Assembly: GCA_013792055.1 (NCBI GenBank)
Contig: VMSQ01000214.1
Coordinates: 1-39,444, forward strand
Direction of reading: 5' to 3'
From: Desulfobacteraceae bacterium
Lineage (GTDB): Bacteria; Desulfobacterota; Desulfobacteria; Desulfobacterales; ETH-SRB1
DNA length: 39,444 bases
The notes beneath the pieces are model-generated. The model had not been told where the DNA came from, did not search any database, and saw only the letters and a list, made by a program, of their open reading frames with translations. Below, piece after piece: positions 1 through 9,210 of this stretch. Every line of letters starts with the position of its first letter. Positions within the stretch are counted from its first letter, which is position 1. Position numbers and translations under genes: made by a program.

Positions 1-98
1 GTGTCGTGCCTCGTACTGCAAGTTTTTCCTTTTGGGGAAATATGAATATTGTAAATAGAAACATCTGAGATGGGTGAAATCAGCTTGTGGAATGCGGG

Positions 99-3000
99 TT
101 AAACCCGCTCGATACTAACTGCGCAGACTTTGAATTCCGGTATCCGGGCTACAGGATCAAGGGCATCGTTGGTCAGGAGATTAACCGGCATTTCCCCGAA
201 ATGGAATGGAATAAAAACAGTCCCTTCCGGGCTTCTTCTGGTAATACGGACACGGACTTTAATTTCTCCGCGGCGGGATACAATCTTAACCATATTTCCG
301 TTTTCTATTTCCGTTTTCTCAGCGTCCGAAGGATGGATTTCTGCAATAACTTCAGGCGAAATGGCATGGAGCCCCTTAACCTTACGGGTCATAGTTCCGC
401 TGTTGTAGTGATAGAGTTCTCTTCCGGTTGAAAGAAGAAAGGGATATTCTTTATTTGGGAGTTCATTTGGAAGGATAAATTCAACTGCCTGAAACAGGCC
501 TTTCCCGCGGGTAAATTCAGTATTATGAAGATATGGCGTACCAGGATGCTCCCAGCTTGGGCATGGCCATTGAAGTCCATGATTTTTGAGGCGTTCGTAG
601 TGAATTCCTCCATAACTCGGCACCAGGTTGGCGATCTCCTCCATAATCTCTTCAGGGTGATTATAATTCATCGGAGTCCCCATCTTCTCAGACAAATTGC
701 AGATAATCTCCCAGTCGGGCCTTGAATCGCCGATAGGATCTATTCCCTTTCTCACGCGCTGGATACGCCTTTCCGTATTGGTAAATGTGCCGTCCTTTTC
801 TGCAAAACTGGCGGCAGGAAGTATTACATTGGCAAGTTTAGCTGTCTCTGTCATGAAAATATCCTGAACAACTAAAAAATCCAGTTTTTTAAGGGCTGCT
901 TCAACATGTTTCAGATTAGGATCACTTACAACAGGATTTTCACCCATGATGTACATACCTTTTAGTTCTTCCTTAAGAACGGCAGGCCACATATCCGTTA
1001 CAGCAAGACCGGGTTTTGGAGAAAGCTCAATGCCCCAGGCCTTTTCAAATTTTCTAACATTCTTCCGTTCAGAAACGCTTTGGTAACCGGGAAAAACATT
1101 GGGAAGGGCGCCCATATCGCAGGCTCCCTGTACATTATTCTGGCCGCGCAAAGGATTAACCCCTCCTCCTTCGATCCCGACATTGCCGCATAACATAGCT
1201 AAATTTGCTATTGACTTAACATTGTTTGTTCCAAATGCATGCTGAGTTATTCCCATGGCATATGCAATAGAACCCTTGCCGGCTTTAGCATAAATACGTG
1301 CTGCTTTTTTAAGATCCTCTGATGGTATACCGGTGAGTTTTTCAACAAATTCAGGATTGTATTTCATCACAGTCTCTTTAAGGGCCTTAAAATTCTCTGT
1401 TCGTTCTTCCACATAAGAGACATCATACAGATTTTCCTCAATAATGACATATATCAGTCCATTTAACCAGACCACATCTGTTCCCGGTTTTGGGCGAAGC
1501 CAGATTTCAGCATATTTCACCATCTCGATTTCACGGGGATCGACAACTATAAGCTTTGTCTTGTTTTCAATTATGGCCTTTTTCATATTAAGAGCTATAA
1601 CGGGATGGTTCTCAGTAGGATTGCTGCCGGTCAAAAGAATTACATCTGCTTTTCTAAAATCAGAAATCGAGTTGGTCATGGCCCCGCTGCCAAAAGATAT
1701 AGCCAGGCCGGCGACTGTTGAAGCATGGCAGAGCCGAGCGCAGTGATCAATATTGTTAGTGCCGACAACCGCTCGCATAAACTTCTGCATGAGAAAATTC
1801 TCTTCATTCGTACACTTTGCCGAACTCAAACCAGCCAGACTATCGGGGCCGAATTTGGCCTTTATCTCCAAAAATTTCCGGGCAATAAGCGAAATCGCTT
1901 TTTCCCAGCTCACCTCCCAAAAATACCCCCCTTTTCTAACAAGTGGAGTCTTAAGCCGGTCAGGGTGACGGACAAACTCGCTTCCAAATCTGCCCTTGAC
2001 GCATACATTCCCGAAATTGGGTGCATTGAGAGGATCTGTGGTAACTTCGATAATCGACTGCCCTTTAATATTCAAAATGATAGAACATCCACAACCGCAG
2101 AATGGACAAACCGTTTTAATCTTCTTAATTTCGTTTGCAGCAACAGGCAGGGTAACATTTTCTTTCACAAGAGCGCCGGTTGGACAGTTGTCAACACAGG
2201 CGCCGCAGGAAACACATTTGTCATTAATTCTAATAGAAACAAGATTGGGGAACCCATCCTCTTCAAACTCTTTTCCTTCTAACTCCAAGGCTCCATATTC
2301 ACAGCTATTCATGCAGCGCTGACAAAATATACATTTGTTTGGATCAACAATAATAAAGGGATGGCTGCTGTCTATCTCATACTGACGGCGTTTGAGCATT
2401 TTTGAAATTGGGAATCTAACTCCGTAATCGATAGACAGGCTGCGCAATTCACATTTATTAAGAGCTAAGCATCCGCACTGCAAACACCTTTTAGACTCAC
2501 GAAAAGCTGTTTCCTCGGTGAATCCCAGTTCTATTTCGTCAAAATCCCGTGTACGCCTTTCCGGTGACCTGACCGGCATCTTTTCGCCTAAACAAAGGGT
2601 AATGTTCTCGAAATTATGCAAATCAATATCTTCAAACTTTTTACCCTTAGTAAAATTAATCTGGCGTTTAAGAGAGGGCAACGGCGTGTCGGTAAGATAA
2701 GCATTAATGGCTTTAGCTGCCTTTCTGCCGCCGGTAACAGCCTGAATAACTGTTCTGGAACCACGGACAACGTCCCCACCTGCAAAAACCCCTTTTTCTG
2801 AAGTCTGAAATGATTGGGGGCTGGCAATAATGGTACCGCCGGGAAGAACATGAGGTTTTACACTTTCTTCCGGTATTTCCATCCATGAAAGGTCAGGAAC
2901 CAGTCCGGGTGCCGTAATTACATTATCTACTTCAAGAATTTTTTCTGATCCTAAATGAGGAATAGGAAAACGGCTCCCTTTATCATCGGGCTCACTCAAC

Positions 3001-4208
3001 TTCATCCTGACTGTTTCAAGTTTAAGATTGTCTTTCCACCTGCTAATCTTTGAAACACCCGTCATAAAAATAAACTTTACACCCTCTTTTTCAGCTTCCT
3101 TAACTTCTCGGTGAATTGCAGGCATCTCCATCATTGAGCGCTGATATATAATAACAACTTCATCTACGTCCATCCTCACGCAGGTCCTGGCTGCATCAAC
3201 CGCCGTATGACCACCACCTATAACTGCGACTCTTCTACCTATTACAGGGGCTTGCCCAAGGCTTACCTTCAGAAGAAAACCAGAGCCTGAAAGCACTTCA
3301 CCCAGATCCTCTCCTTCAATGCCTGATTGCTGTTTTTTCCATGCACCTATACCCAGGAAAATAGCCTCAAAACCTTCTTCTTTAAGGCTTTTAATAGTAA
3401 AATCAACTCCCAGCCTCTGCCCCATCCGGGTATTCACCCCTGCTCTGAGTATATTCTCTATTTCCTGGTCGACTATCTTTTTTGGAAGACGAAATTCAGG
3501 TATGCCATAACGAAGCATGCCTCCAAGTCGCGGCATGGTCTCGAATATTGTTACACAATGACCCATTTGTGAAAGATAATAAGCAGCCGAAAGCCCGGCG
3601 GGCCCTCCTCCTATCACAGCGATTCTATGCTCGGAGGAAGGAGCAGGGGGGATGACATCAGTATCCTTATGTTGAATAGCATAATCCGCCACAAAACGTT
3701 TTAAATGATTTATACCTATGAATTCTTCAATAAGAATGCGGCGACATCTTGATTCACAAAAATGTGGGCATACTCTACCAATAGAAAGTGGAAGGGGGTT
3801 CTTCTCTTTGATAAGTTTCAGGGCTTCAATAAACTCACCCCGTGCAATCAGGCTGAGGTATCCCTGAATATTAATGTGGGCAGGACAGGTCTGGGAACAT
3901 GGCGCAATGCAATCGCCATAATGTCTTGACAGCATGCTGGATAGAATGCGCTGGATAGACTCTATAACGCGGTCACTTTGAGTAGCGACCTCCATGCCGT
4001 CTTCCACAGGAGTGGAACAGGCCGGCAATAAATCCTCTCTACCATCGACTTCAACTACACATATACCGCAAGGGTGTTCGACCGTTTTTGTCGGCACATA
4101 GCATAGCGTTGGGATAATGACCCCTGCCGCATTTGCAGCTTCTAAAATTGTTGCGCCGGGATCAACCCATAACGTTTGACCGTCAATCGTTATTTCAAGC
4201 TCAGCCAT
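99..4208 (-). CDS. fdhA: Formate dehydrogenase-like fusion: N-terminal 2Fe-2S (NuoG-like) + GltD/NfnB-like FAD/NAD(P) module + 2x[4Fe-4S] + FdhA molybdopterin catalytic domain (Cys type)
   Basis: 1369 aa; GGGPAGLSAAYYLSQMGH and GGGHTAVDAARTC Rossmann motifs, CIFCQRCMNSCEYGAL and CVSCGACVDNCPTGAL ferredoxin motifs, CPFCGCGC MGD N-terminal cluster, IDHCARLCHASTVAG active-site motif. Confidence 0.9.
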   Translation of the reverse strand: MAELEITIDGQTLWVDPGATILEAANAAGVIIPTLCYVPTKTVEHPCGICVVEVDGREDLLPACSTPVEDGMEVATQSDRVIESIQRILSSMLSRHYGDCIAPCSQTCPAHINIQGYLSLIARGEFIEALKLIKEKNPLPLSIGRVCPHFCESRCRRILIEEFIGINHLKRFVADYAIQHKDTDVIPPAPSSEHRIAVIGGGPAGLSAAYYLSQMGHCVTIFETMPRLGGMLRYGIPEFRLPKKIVDQEIENILRAGVNTRMGQRLGVDFTIKSLKEEGFEAIFLGIGAWKKQQSGIEGEDLGEVLSGSGFLLKVSLGQAPVIGRRVAVIGGGHTAVDAARTCVRMDVDEVVIIYQRSMMEMPAIHREVKEAEKEGVKFIFMTGVSKISRWKDNLKLETVRMKLSEPDDKGSRFPIPHLGSEKILEVDNVITAPGLVPDLSWMEIPEESVKPHVLPGGTIIASPQSFQTSEKGVFAGGDVVRGSRTVIQAVTGGRKAAKAINAYLTDTPLPSLKRQINFTKGKKFEDIDLHNFENITLCLGEKMPVRSPERRTRDFDEIELGFTEETAFRESKRCLQCGCLALNKCELRSLSIDYGVRFPISKMLKRRQYEIDSSHPFIIVDPNKCIFCQRCMNSCEYGALELEGKEFEEDGFPNLVSIRINDKCVSCGACVDNCPTGALVKENVTLPVAANEIKKIKTVCPFCGCGCSIILNIKGQSIIEVTTDPLNAPNFGNVCVKGRFGSEFVRHPDRLKTPLVRKGGYFWEVSWEKAISLIARKFLEIKAKFGPDSLAGLSSAKCTNEENFLMQKFMRAVVGTNNIDHCARLCHASTVAGLAISFGSGAMTNSISDFRKADVILLTGSNPTENHPVIALNMKKAIIENKTKLIVVDPREIEMVKYAEIWLRPKPGTDVVWLNGLIYVIIEENLYDVSYVEERTENFKALKETVMKYNPEFVEKLTGIPSEDLKKAARIYAKAGKGSIAYAMGITQHAFGTNNVKSIANLAMLCGNVGIEGGGVNPLRGQNNVQGACDMGALPNVFPGYQSVSERKNVRKFEKAWGIELSPKPGLAVTDMWPAVLKEELKGMYIMGENPVVSDPNLKHVEAALKKLDFLVVQDIFMTETAKLANVILPAASFAEKDGTFTNTERRIQRVRKGIDPIGDSRPDWEIICNLSEKMGTPMNYNHPEEIMEEIANLVPSYGGIHYERLKNHGLQWPCPSWEHPGTPYLHNTEFTRGKGLFQAVEFILPNELPNKEYPFLLSTGRELYHYNSGTMTRKVKGLHAISPEVIAEIHPSDAEKTEIENGNMVKIVSRRGEIKVRVRITRRSPEGTVFIPFHFGEMPVNLLTNDALDPVARIPEFKVCAVSIERV

Positions 4209-4214
4209 TTTTAT

Positions 4215-4249
4215 AATTGAAAATTGACTATTGAAAATTGAAAATTGGT
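4215..4249. repeat. Heptamer tandem array (AATTGAA-type)
   Basis: AATTGAA AATTGAC TATTGAA AATTGAA AATTGGT. Confidence 0.8.
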
Positions 4250-4387
4250 GGTACGCCTTCGGCGTGCTAATTAATAAGGCAAAGTTACTTACTTTTCGTT
4301 CATAGTCTCTGCCTACTGTTAAATGTAAACTGACAAATGAAAGATGCCAAATATCGAAGATTGTCGATTAATTTGTATCCTTACATT

Positions 4388-4421
4388 CAATATTCAATCG
4401 TCAATCTTCAATCTTCAATTC
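4388..4421. repeat. Heptamer tandem array (CAATCTT-type)
   Basis: CAAT at 4388, 4395, 4402, 4409, 4416 (exact 7-nt spacing). Confidence 0.85.
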
Positions 4422-5306
4422 CTAAGCAGTAAGCCATGAATGTGAATAAAGAACCTTGCCCATGAGAACTCGCGTTGTTTTATAATGTTCAAGTTCCCTT
4501 TGACCTAAGGAAGCAGGGTCGGGTTCGTTTCCATCCATAATATCATGGACTAATTTTACATGCTCCTGTCTCTCTCCTTTTGCAATACTCAAAAGCTCTT
4601 TATCAAACCCATCAACTATTGCTGAATGAATGCCGTATTTCATAAGCATTATCATATATGTACGGTTCAGGTAGGGACGAAGATCCTCGGGCGCACCATT
4701 GGAAACATTGGAAAGACCTACAATGGATTTGGCTTCAGGTGCAATTTCCCCTAACATACTCATGAATTCCAGTCCAGATAGAACCTGGTTTACATCAACA
4801 TATATTGGGGTAGCAATAGGATCGATCCATATGTCTGATGTGGGAATCCCTGCCTCATTTGCCTGATAGATAAAATCAACGGCCATAGCAGCTCGTTCAT
4901 TTGCATCCCTTGGCATTCCTTCCTTGCCCCAGAGAAGTCCTATAACGTCCGCTTTATATTGAGTAACCATTGGAATACCTTTTTCCAACCTTTCAGGCTG
5001 TAATGAAACGGAATTCATCAATGGCTTTGCTTTTGTATTTGCCTTTAATCCGGCTTCCATAGCAACTAAATTTGTCGTATCAAGAGAAAGAGGAAGATCA
5101 CTAACCTCTTGAACCGTTTTTACCAGCCACTCCATCATTTCATCACCGCCCTTGCGGGCTGGACCTATATTCAAGTCAAGATAATCTGCACCATTTTCTG
5201 TTAATGTACGAGCCAGATCCTGAATGGGCTTGGGGTTTTTCTCCTTCATTGCCGGCCCGATTGTTTTCGACATTATATTAATATTTTCTGCAACACAGAT
5301 AACCAT
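4422..5306 (-). CDS. acsE: 5-methyltetrahydrofolate:corrinoid/iron-sulfur protein methyltransferase
   Basis: 294 aa pterin-binding type methyltransferase (NGADYLDLNIGPARKGG, LSLDTTNLVAMEAGL); GGAGG Shine-Dalgarno at 5313-5317. Confidence 0.93.
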   Translation of the reverse strand: MVICVAENINIMSKTIGPAMKEKNPKPIQDLARTLTENGADYLDLNIGPARKGGDEMMEWLVKTVQEVSDLPLSLDTTNLVAMEAGLKANTKAKPLMNSVSLQPERLEKGIPMVTQYKADVIGLLWGKEGMPRDANERAAMAVDFIYQANEAGIPTSDIWIDPIATPIYVDVNQVLSGLEFMSMLGEIAPEAKSIVGLSNVSNGAPEDLRPYLNRTYMIMLMKYGIHSAIVDGFDKELLSIAKGERQEHVKLVHDIMDGNEPDPASLGQRELEHYKTTRVLMGKVLYSHSWLTA

Positions 5307-5319
5307 AAGAAACCTCCGG

Positions 5320-5350
5320 TTATTGGGTATTAGTTATTGGTTATTGGTCA
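5320..5350. repeat. Heptamer tandem array (TTATTGG-type)
   Basis: TTATTGG GTATTAG TTATTGG TTATTGG TCA. Confidence 0.8.
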
Positions 5351-5370
5351 TAAAATTGACAGAATTCCTT

Positions 5371-5432
5371 CAATATTCAATTTTCAATATACAATCTTCA
5401 ATTTCCTTGGTCTTCAATCTTAAATCTTCAAT
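5371..5432. repeat. Heptamer tandem array (CAATNTT-type) running into the acsC stop region
   Basis: CAAT at 5371, 5378, 5385, 5392, 5399 then CAATCTT AAATCTT CAAT at 5415-5432. Confidence 0.8.
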
Positions 5433-6766
5433 TGTTTCAAATACGCCGGCAAATGACTTGCTTCTCTTGGCCCTATGAGTATTTCCCAATCAGGCAGTTC
5501 TTCTTCCAGTTCGCCGCTTATGGTTGCAAGATAACCAGGAATAACCAGTTTGCGATGTTTAACTTTTTCCTCTATACCGGATTTTTTAACAAAGGTCGCA
5601 ACAGTATCGGCTGCAAATTTACCTGCCGCCCAGGCAGTCAAGACTGAAAGCCCTTCCGTGTCTTTTATCAACAGATAGGACGGTACCCGGCTGGAGTCTA
5701 TCTCACCGGAAACAATAAAATAGGTGAGAGAGAAATTTCCGGTAATAAGAACCGGTGAGCTTTCATTTGTAGCACCAATTTCATAGATCTTCTGTTCAAC
5801 GGCCATAGGACGTTGAGGATCTGTAAAAATATTCATGCTTGCAAGCAAAAGCGGAAATATGCTGTGCCCCTCTATTTCCGACATTACAATAACACCGCCA
5901 TATTTTGCTGTCATCTGACAGGCGATCATAGTTTCCTTCATCAAGTTGTCTGCCATTTCGCAGGGAAATACAATTGTTGGGAATCCAAAAGGTTTAGATT
6001 TCTTTAACAAAGCGGATCTTCTTATAATAATCTGATCCTCAAACGCCTGCTTGGCAGACCTTGCCCCTGAATCTAATACCAAATCCTTTAGACCCATTGC
6101 TATTAATTTTTCAGAGACCTCAAACAATTCTTCAAGGTTGCCGGCTTTAACGGCTAATGGACAAGAAAGCTCTTTTGCAAAATTGCCCATTGTCTCAAAA
6201 TTATTCTTATTGGCAGCATAAAGTAATGGCTTTCTGTTTGAACAGCTTCTGGCCACCTGAGAAAGCGCCTCTGTATCTTCGTTCATTAATACCAGACCCG
6301 CATCGGTTTCGTTGCAAACCTTCTCAACTAATGTCCCAAACCTGGAAGCATCCCCGGATTCTGCTTTTATCGCAACCAGCTCGGGCCTCAACACAACACC
6401 GACTCGCTCATAGACAGTATAATTAAACTTTTTGAGCCTGGTTGTAATCTCTGCTTCATCCATTTTATCAGAAAGGAGAAGCGTAAATGCAGGAGGATTT
6501 TCAAAACGTTTCTCATGACGGAATAACACAGTTTCCCCGCCCAACTTTACTGCGCGGTCACCCGTACCTATAACCACAGTTTTTACTGGAGGTGCCGAAG
6601 CTTCACCGATCTCTTCTTTCACAGCATCAGGGATATCCGGGCATGCATCGAGTTCCGCCTGACCGGTTGCCAGCTTCATGGCAAACGCCAAGCAGGTGGG
6701 AACCCCGCACTTGCCGCAGTTAGTTTTCGGAAGCTTTTTAAAAATCTCTATACCTGAAAGTCCCAT
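5420..6766 (-). CDS. acsC: Corrinoid/iron-sulfur protein large (gamma) subunit
   Basis: MGLSGIEIFKKLPKTNCGKCGVPTCLAFAMKL N-terminal [4Fe-4S] motif; start chosen at the third Met in the ORF, with GGAG upstream (ORF opens at 6841). Confidence 0.93.
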   Translation of the reverse strand: MGLSGIEIFKKLPKTNCGKCGVPTCLAFAMKLATGQAELDACPDIPDAVKEEIGEASAPPVKTVVIGTGDRAVKLGGETVLFRHEKRFENPPAFTLLLSDKMDEAEITTRLKKFNYTVYERVGVVLRPELVAIKAESGDASRFGTLVEKVCNETDAGLVLMNEDTEALSQVARSCSNRKPLLYAANKNNFETMGNFAKELSCPLAVKAGNLEELFEVSEKLIAMGLKDLVLDSGARSAKQAFEDQIIIRRSALLKKSKPFGFPTIVFPCEMADNLMKETMIACQMTAKYGGVIVMSEIEGHSIFPLLLASMNIFTDPQRPMAVEQKIYEIGATNESSPVLITGNFSLTYFIVSGEIDSSRVPSYLLIKDTEGLSVLTAWAAGKFAADTVATFVKKSGIEEKVKHRKLVIPGYLATISGELEEELPDWEILIGPREASHLPAYLKQLKI

Positions 6767-6787
6767 AACCATTCTTCTCCTTATGCC

Positions 6788-6819
6788 TTGATGATTTGAT
6801 AATTGGTAGATTTGATGAT
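6788..6819. repeat. Octamer tandem array (TTGATGAT-type)
   Basis: TTGATGAT TTGATAAT TGGTAGAT TTGATGAT. Confidence 0.8.
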
Positions 6820-6845
6820 TCGTTAAATCCACCCAATCCAATCCC

Positions 6846-6956
6846 CAATCAACTAATTATCAAATCATCCAATTATCAAATCATCCAATCCCCAATCAAC
6901 CAATCATCCAATCATCCAATCACCTACTCGACTACTTGACTACTCGACCAATCTAC
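6846..6956. repeat. Octamer tandem array (~14 units, CAATCATC/TACTCGAC-type)
   Basis: CAATCAAC TAATTATC AAATCATC CAATTATC AAATCATC CAATCCC CAATCAAC CAATCATC CAATCATC CAATCACC TACTCGAC TACTTGAC TACTCGAC CAATCTAC. Confidence 0.85.
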
Positions 6957-9157
6957 ATCAACGGATCCATTGTAAGAGCAGGATGCCCTTTCTCCTCGAG
7001 AAAAGGAAGAATTTCTTCTTCTGTGGTTCCAACTGTTTCATCAGCAATCATATCCGCAAAATTCGGAATACCCATTTCCTCGCATATTGGTTTCATTCTT
7101 TCGGCAAGTTCCTCTTTCAGCATCTTTGGAAGCCATGCAACACGCTTCAAGCCTCCCTCAGCTACAAGAAACTTTTTGCTGCAAATATAATACTTGCTTA
7201 CACCAAGGAAACCGGGAGTCTGGTTTCCACCGCCTACCATGCCGGCAAGAGTTGTAAACTTCATTCCGCATGGTGTCATGCCCATAAAGTCTCTGTTAAC
7301 TACCATAATGCCATTACACATGGGAAGGATTGTAGCCACACACTCAAAGCAGCCACATGCAGTCATTGGAGAATTCATCAGGCTGTATGCAGATACTTGT
7401 TCTACTTTCTGGCGTGACGCTTTGTAAACAAAATCAGTGATTCCCTTCCACTGTCCAAGAACAGGTGCCGTACATTCGCCTTTTATAATTGGCTGGTTTG
7501 GGCCCGTAGGGTTGATCTCAAAAGAAGCCTTACAGTCAAGCCAGTTATAGGCGCCGCACATCCCTGCACGTTCAGGGGTAATTACGCATACATGGCTGGG
7601 AGCAAAAGACTGACACAATGTACATGAATAGTATGTCTCCTCTGTTTCATCGGTCATACCTTCAACTCTTGCATCTCTCTGTTTATATACTCTCTTTGCC
7701 TGTTCTAAAACCTCTTTGACCTTTTCTTCATCTGTATAAATTTTAACCTGGACTTTATCAACAATATTACCAAAATCCTGGTGGTATTTTGCATGCATAA
7801 CCTTGCCAAGATGTTTGAGCAAGAATCCTTTTTCAACAGCAGCCTTTCCAACCCTGATCCACATAATGCTTCTCTGCCCGATATGCATTATACCCTGGAC
7901 ATAGTTAACAAGATGATGGATCTGGCGTTCTAATATCGGTTCAAAGTCAGACTGCATCTGGCGCCCGGCAACCTCTATAAGCATTGCAAATGGAAGCTTA
8001 TCACCCTCTTTAACCTGATCAAGGTCAGGGCCGACCATTTCAACCTTTCCGTCCTCTACCTCTGACATATCTTTTGAAACGGTCAGCTCGACTCCGAGAG
8101 TTCTTCCGCCGCCGCATTCAAAATAGAGATCATCCTTGCGGATACGCTCTCCCTCAAATGCAGGACCGTAAGACATGGGAATATCGATTTTGGTAACCGA
8201 GACTTTTAACCCCCTGACTTCAACAGCTCTGGCCACAATCTTATCGTGGGGGACGTTACTGACCACATGCTCATATGTACAAACACCTGTGGGTAAAATC
8301 TCAGGTATCGGCGTATCTGCTATTGTGGGGAAACCCCAGTTAATAGCACCTGCAGCATTGGCATACCACTCATCCGTTACTGTTCCCAAAGGCATTGCAA
8401 AAGCAAAGATTCTGTCTTTATTATAACGCAGATTTCTGGCAAAATCTCCTGGTTGAACTCCGCCGAAAGACATTGCAGCACGTGTCGCAAACCCCATAGC
8501 AAAGACTGCTGCTGTATAGCTCGGCCCAAAAGATACCAGCCGGGTAGGCCAACCGATCTGAACACCGGCCTCTATCAGTTGTTCCGACATGGTTTTGCCT
8601 TCGTGGTCAGCGCACATGAATACATAAAGATTTTTTTCCTGAAGTTCTAATGCAATTTTTACTGCTATCTCATTAGACGGCGCAGCGCCAAGAATTGCAG
8701 CAAAACCAGGTGCTGTACCGTCAACAAACTCAACTCCACGTTTCCTCAGAATAATGTCGTCGGCAGTACCCAGCCAGATATTATCAGGGAGCGGGTCCTC
8801 TCCCTTTGTATAAAAATCCGGTTCTTCAAGATATCTAATCGCCTCAATTATCTCTTCTGCAAAAAATGTGGCCATCCCTGCTTCAAGTGCCGGGGCCAGA
8901 TATGGAAGCCAGACATTATCACTTACTGCAGCAGGAACCAGCTCATTGCATTTGTCCATTACTTGTTTGACATCCCCTAAAGTGCTGACAGGAATGCCAA
9001 GCATACCATAGATAATTGGAAGATAATATGTTGTATTGGGGAATTCGATCTTTTGATCAGGCCCCCATTTTTTCAATGCTTCCTCATATTTTGCCTCTGC
9101 CATACCCACAATATTGCGGGCACCTCGAATTGCTGCCGAACAAATTATCTTAGACAC
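6953..9157 (-). CDS. acsB: Acetyl-CoA synthase (CODH/ACS) catalytic subunit, bacterial full-length type
   Basis: 734 aa; YSCTLCQSFAPSHVCVITPERAGMCGAYNWLDCKA and GCFECVATILPMCNGIMVVNRDFMGMTPCGMKF A-cluster region; GTG start with GAGGG upstream. Confidence 0.95.
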   Translation of the reverse strand: MSKIICSAAIRGARNIVGMAEAKYEEALKKWGPDQKIEFPNTTYYLPIIYGMLGIPVSTLGDVKQVMDKCNELVPAAVSDNVWLPYLAPALEAGMATFFAEEIIEAIRYLEEPDFYTKGEDPLPDNIWLGTADDIILRKRGVEFVDGTAPGFAAILGAAPSNEIAVKIALELQEKNLYVFMCADHEGKTMSEQLIEAGVQIGWPTRLVSFGPSYTAAVFAMGFATRAAMSFGGVQPGDFARNLRYNKDRIFAFAMPLGTVTDEWYANAAGAINWGFPTIADTPIPEILPTGVCTYEHVVSNVPHDKIVARAVEVRGLKVSVTKIDIPMSYGPAFEGERIRKDDLYFECGGGRTLGVELTVSKDMSEVEDGKVEMVGPDLDQVKEGDKLPFAMLIEVAGRQMQSDFEPILERQIHHLVNYVQGIMHIGQRSIMWIRVGKAAVEKGFLLKHLGKVMHAKYHQDFGNIVDKVQVKIYTDEEKVKEVLEQAKRVYKQRDARVEGMTDETEETYYSCTLCQSFAPSHVCVITPERAGMCGAYNWLDCKASFEINPTGPNQPIIKGECTAPVLGQWKGITDFVYKASRQKVEQVSAYSLMNSPMTACGCFECVATILPMCNGIMVVNRDFMGMTPCGMKFTTLAGMVGGGNQTPGFLGVSKYYICSKKFLVAEGGLKRVAWLPKMLKEELAERMKPICEEMGIPNFADMIADETVGTTEEEILPFLEEKGHPALTMDPLM

Positions 9158-9210
9158 TGTTTATCCCTCTCATAAAGTTAGCTCATTAGCTCATAGCAAA
9201 AAGGAAATTC

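Noticed and set aside
92-106. Palindrome GCGGGTT-A-AACCCGC around the fdhA stop codon as a rho-independent terminator
   Set aside because: Only a 5-bp GC stem with no following U tract on the minus strand; could still be a weak hairpin.
1728-1730. Selenocysteine formate dehydrogenase
   Set aside because: The active-site codon is TGC (Cys) and the ORF has no internal TGA.
1725-2282. Plus-strand 185-aa ORF (and many other plus-strand ORFs) overlapping fdhA
   Set aside because: Antisense shadows of strongly supported minus-strand genes; no recognisable domains and low-complexity composition.
6846-6956. Possible CRISPR array from regularly spaced CAATCATC units
   Set aside because: Units are contiguous 8-mers without spacers; no cas genes in the window.
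8377-8565. Minus-strand 62-aa ORF within acsB
   Set aside because: Out-of-frame ORF inside a well-supported acsB gene.
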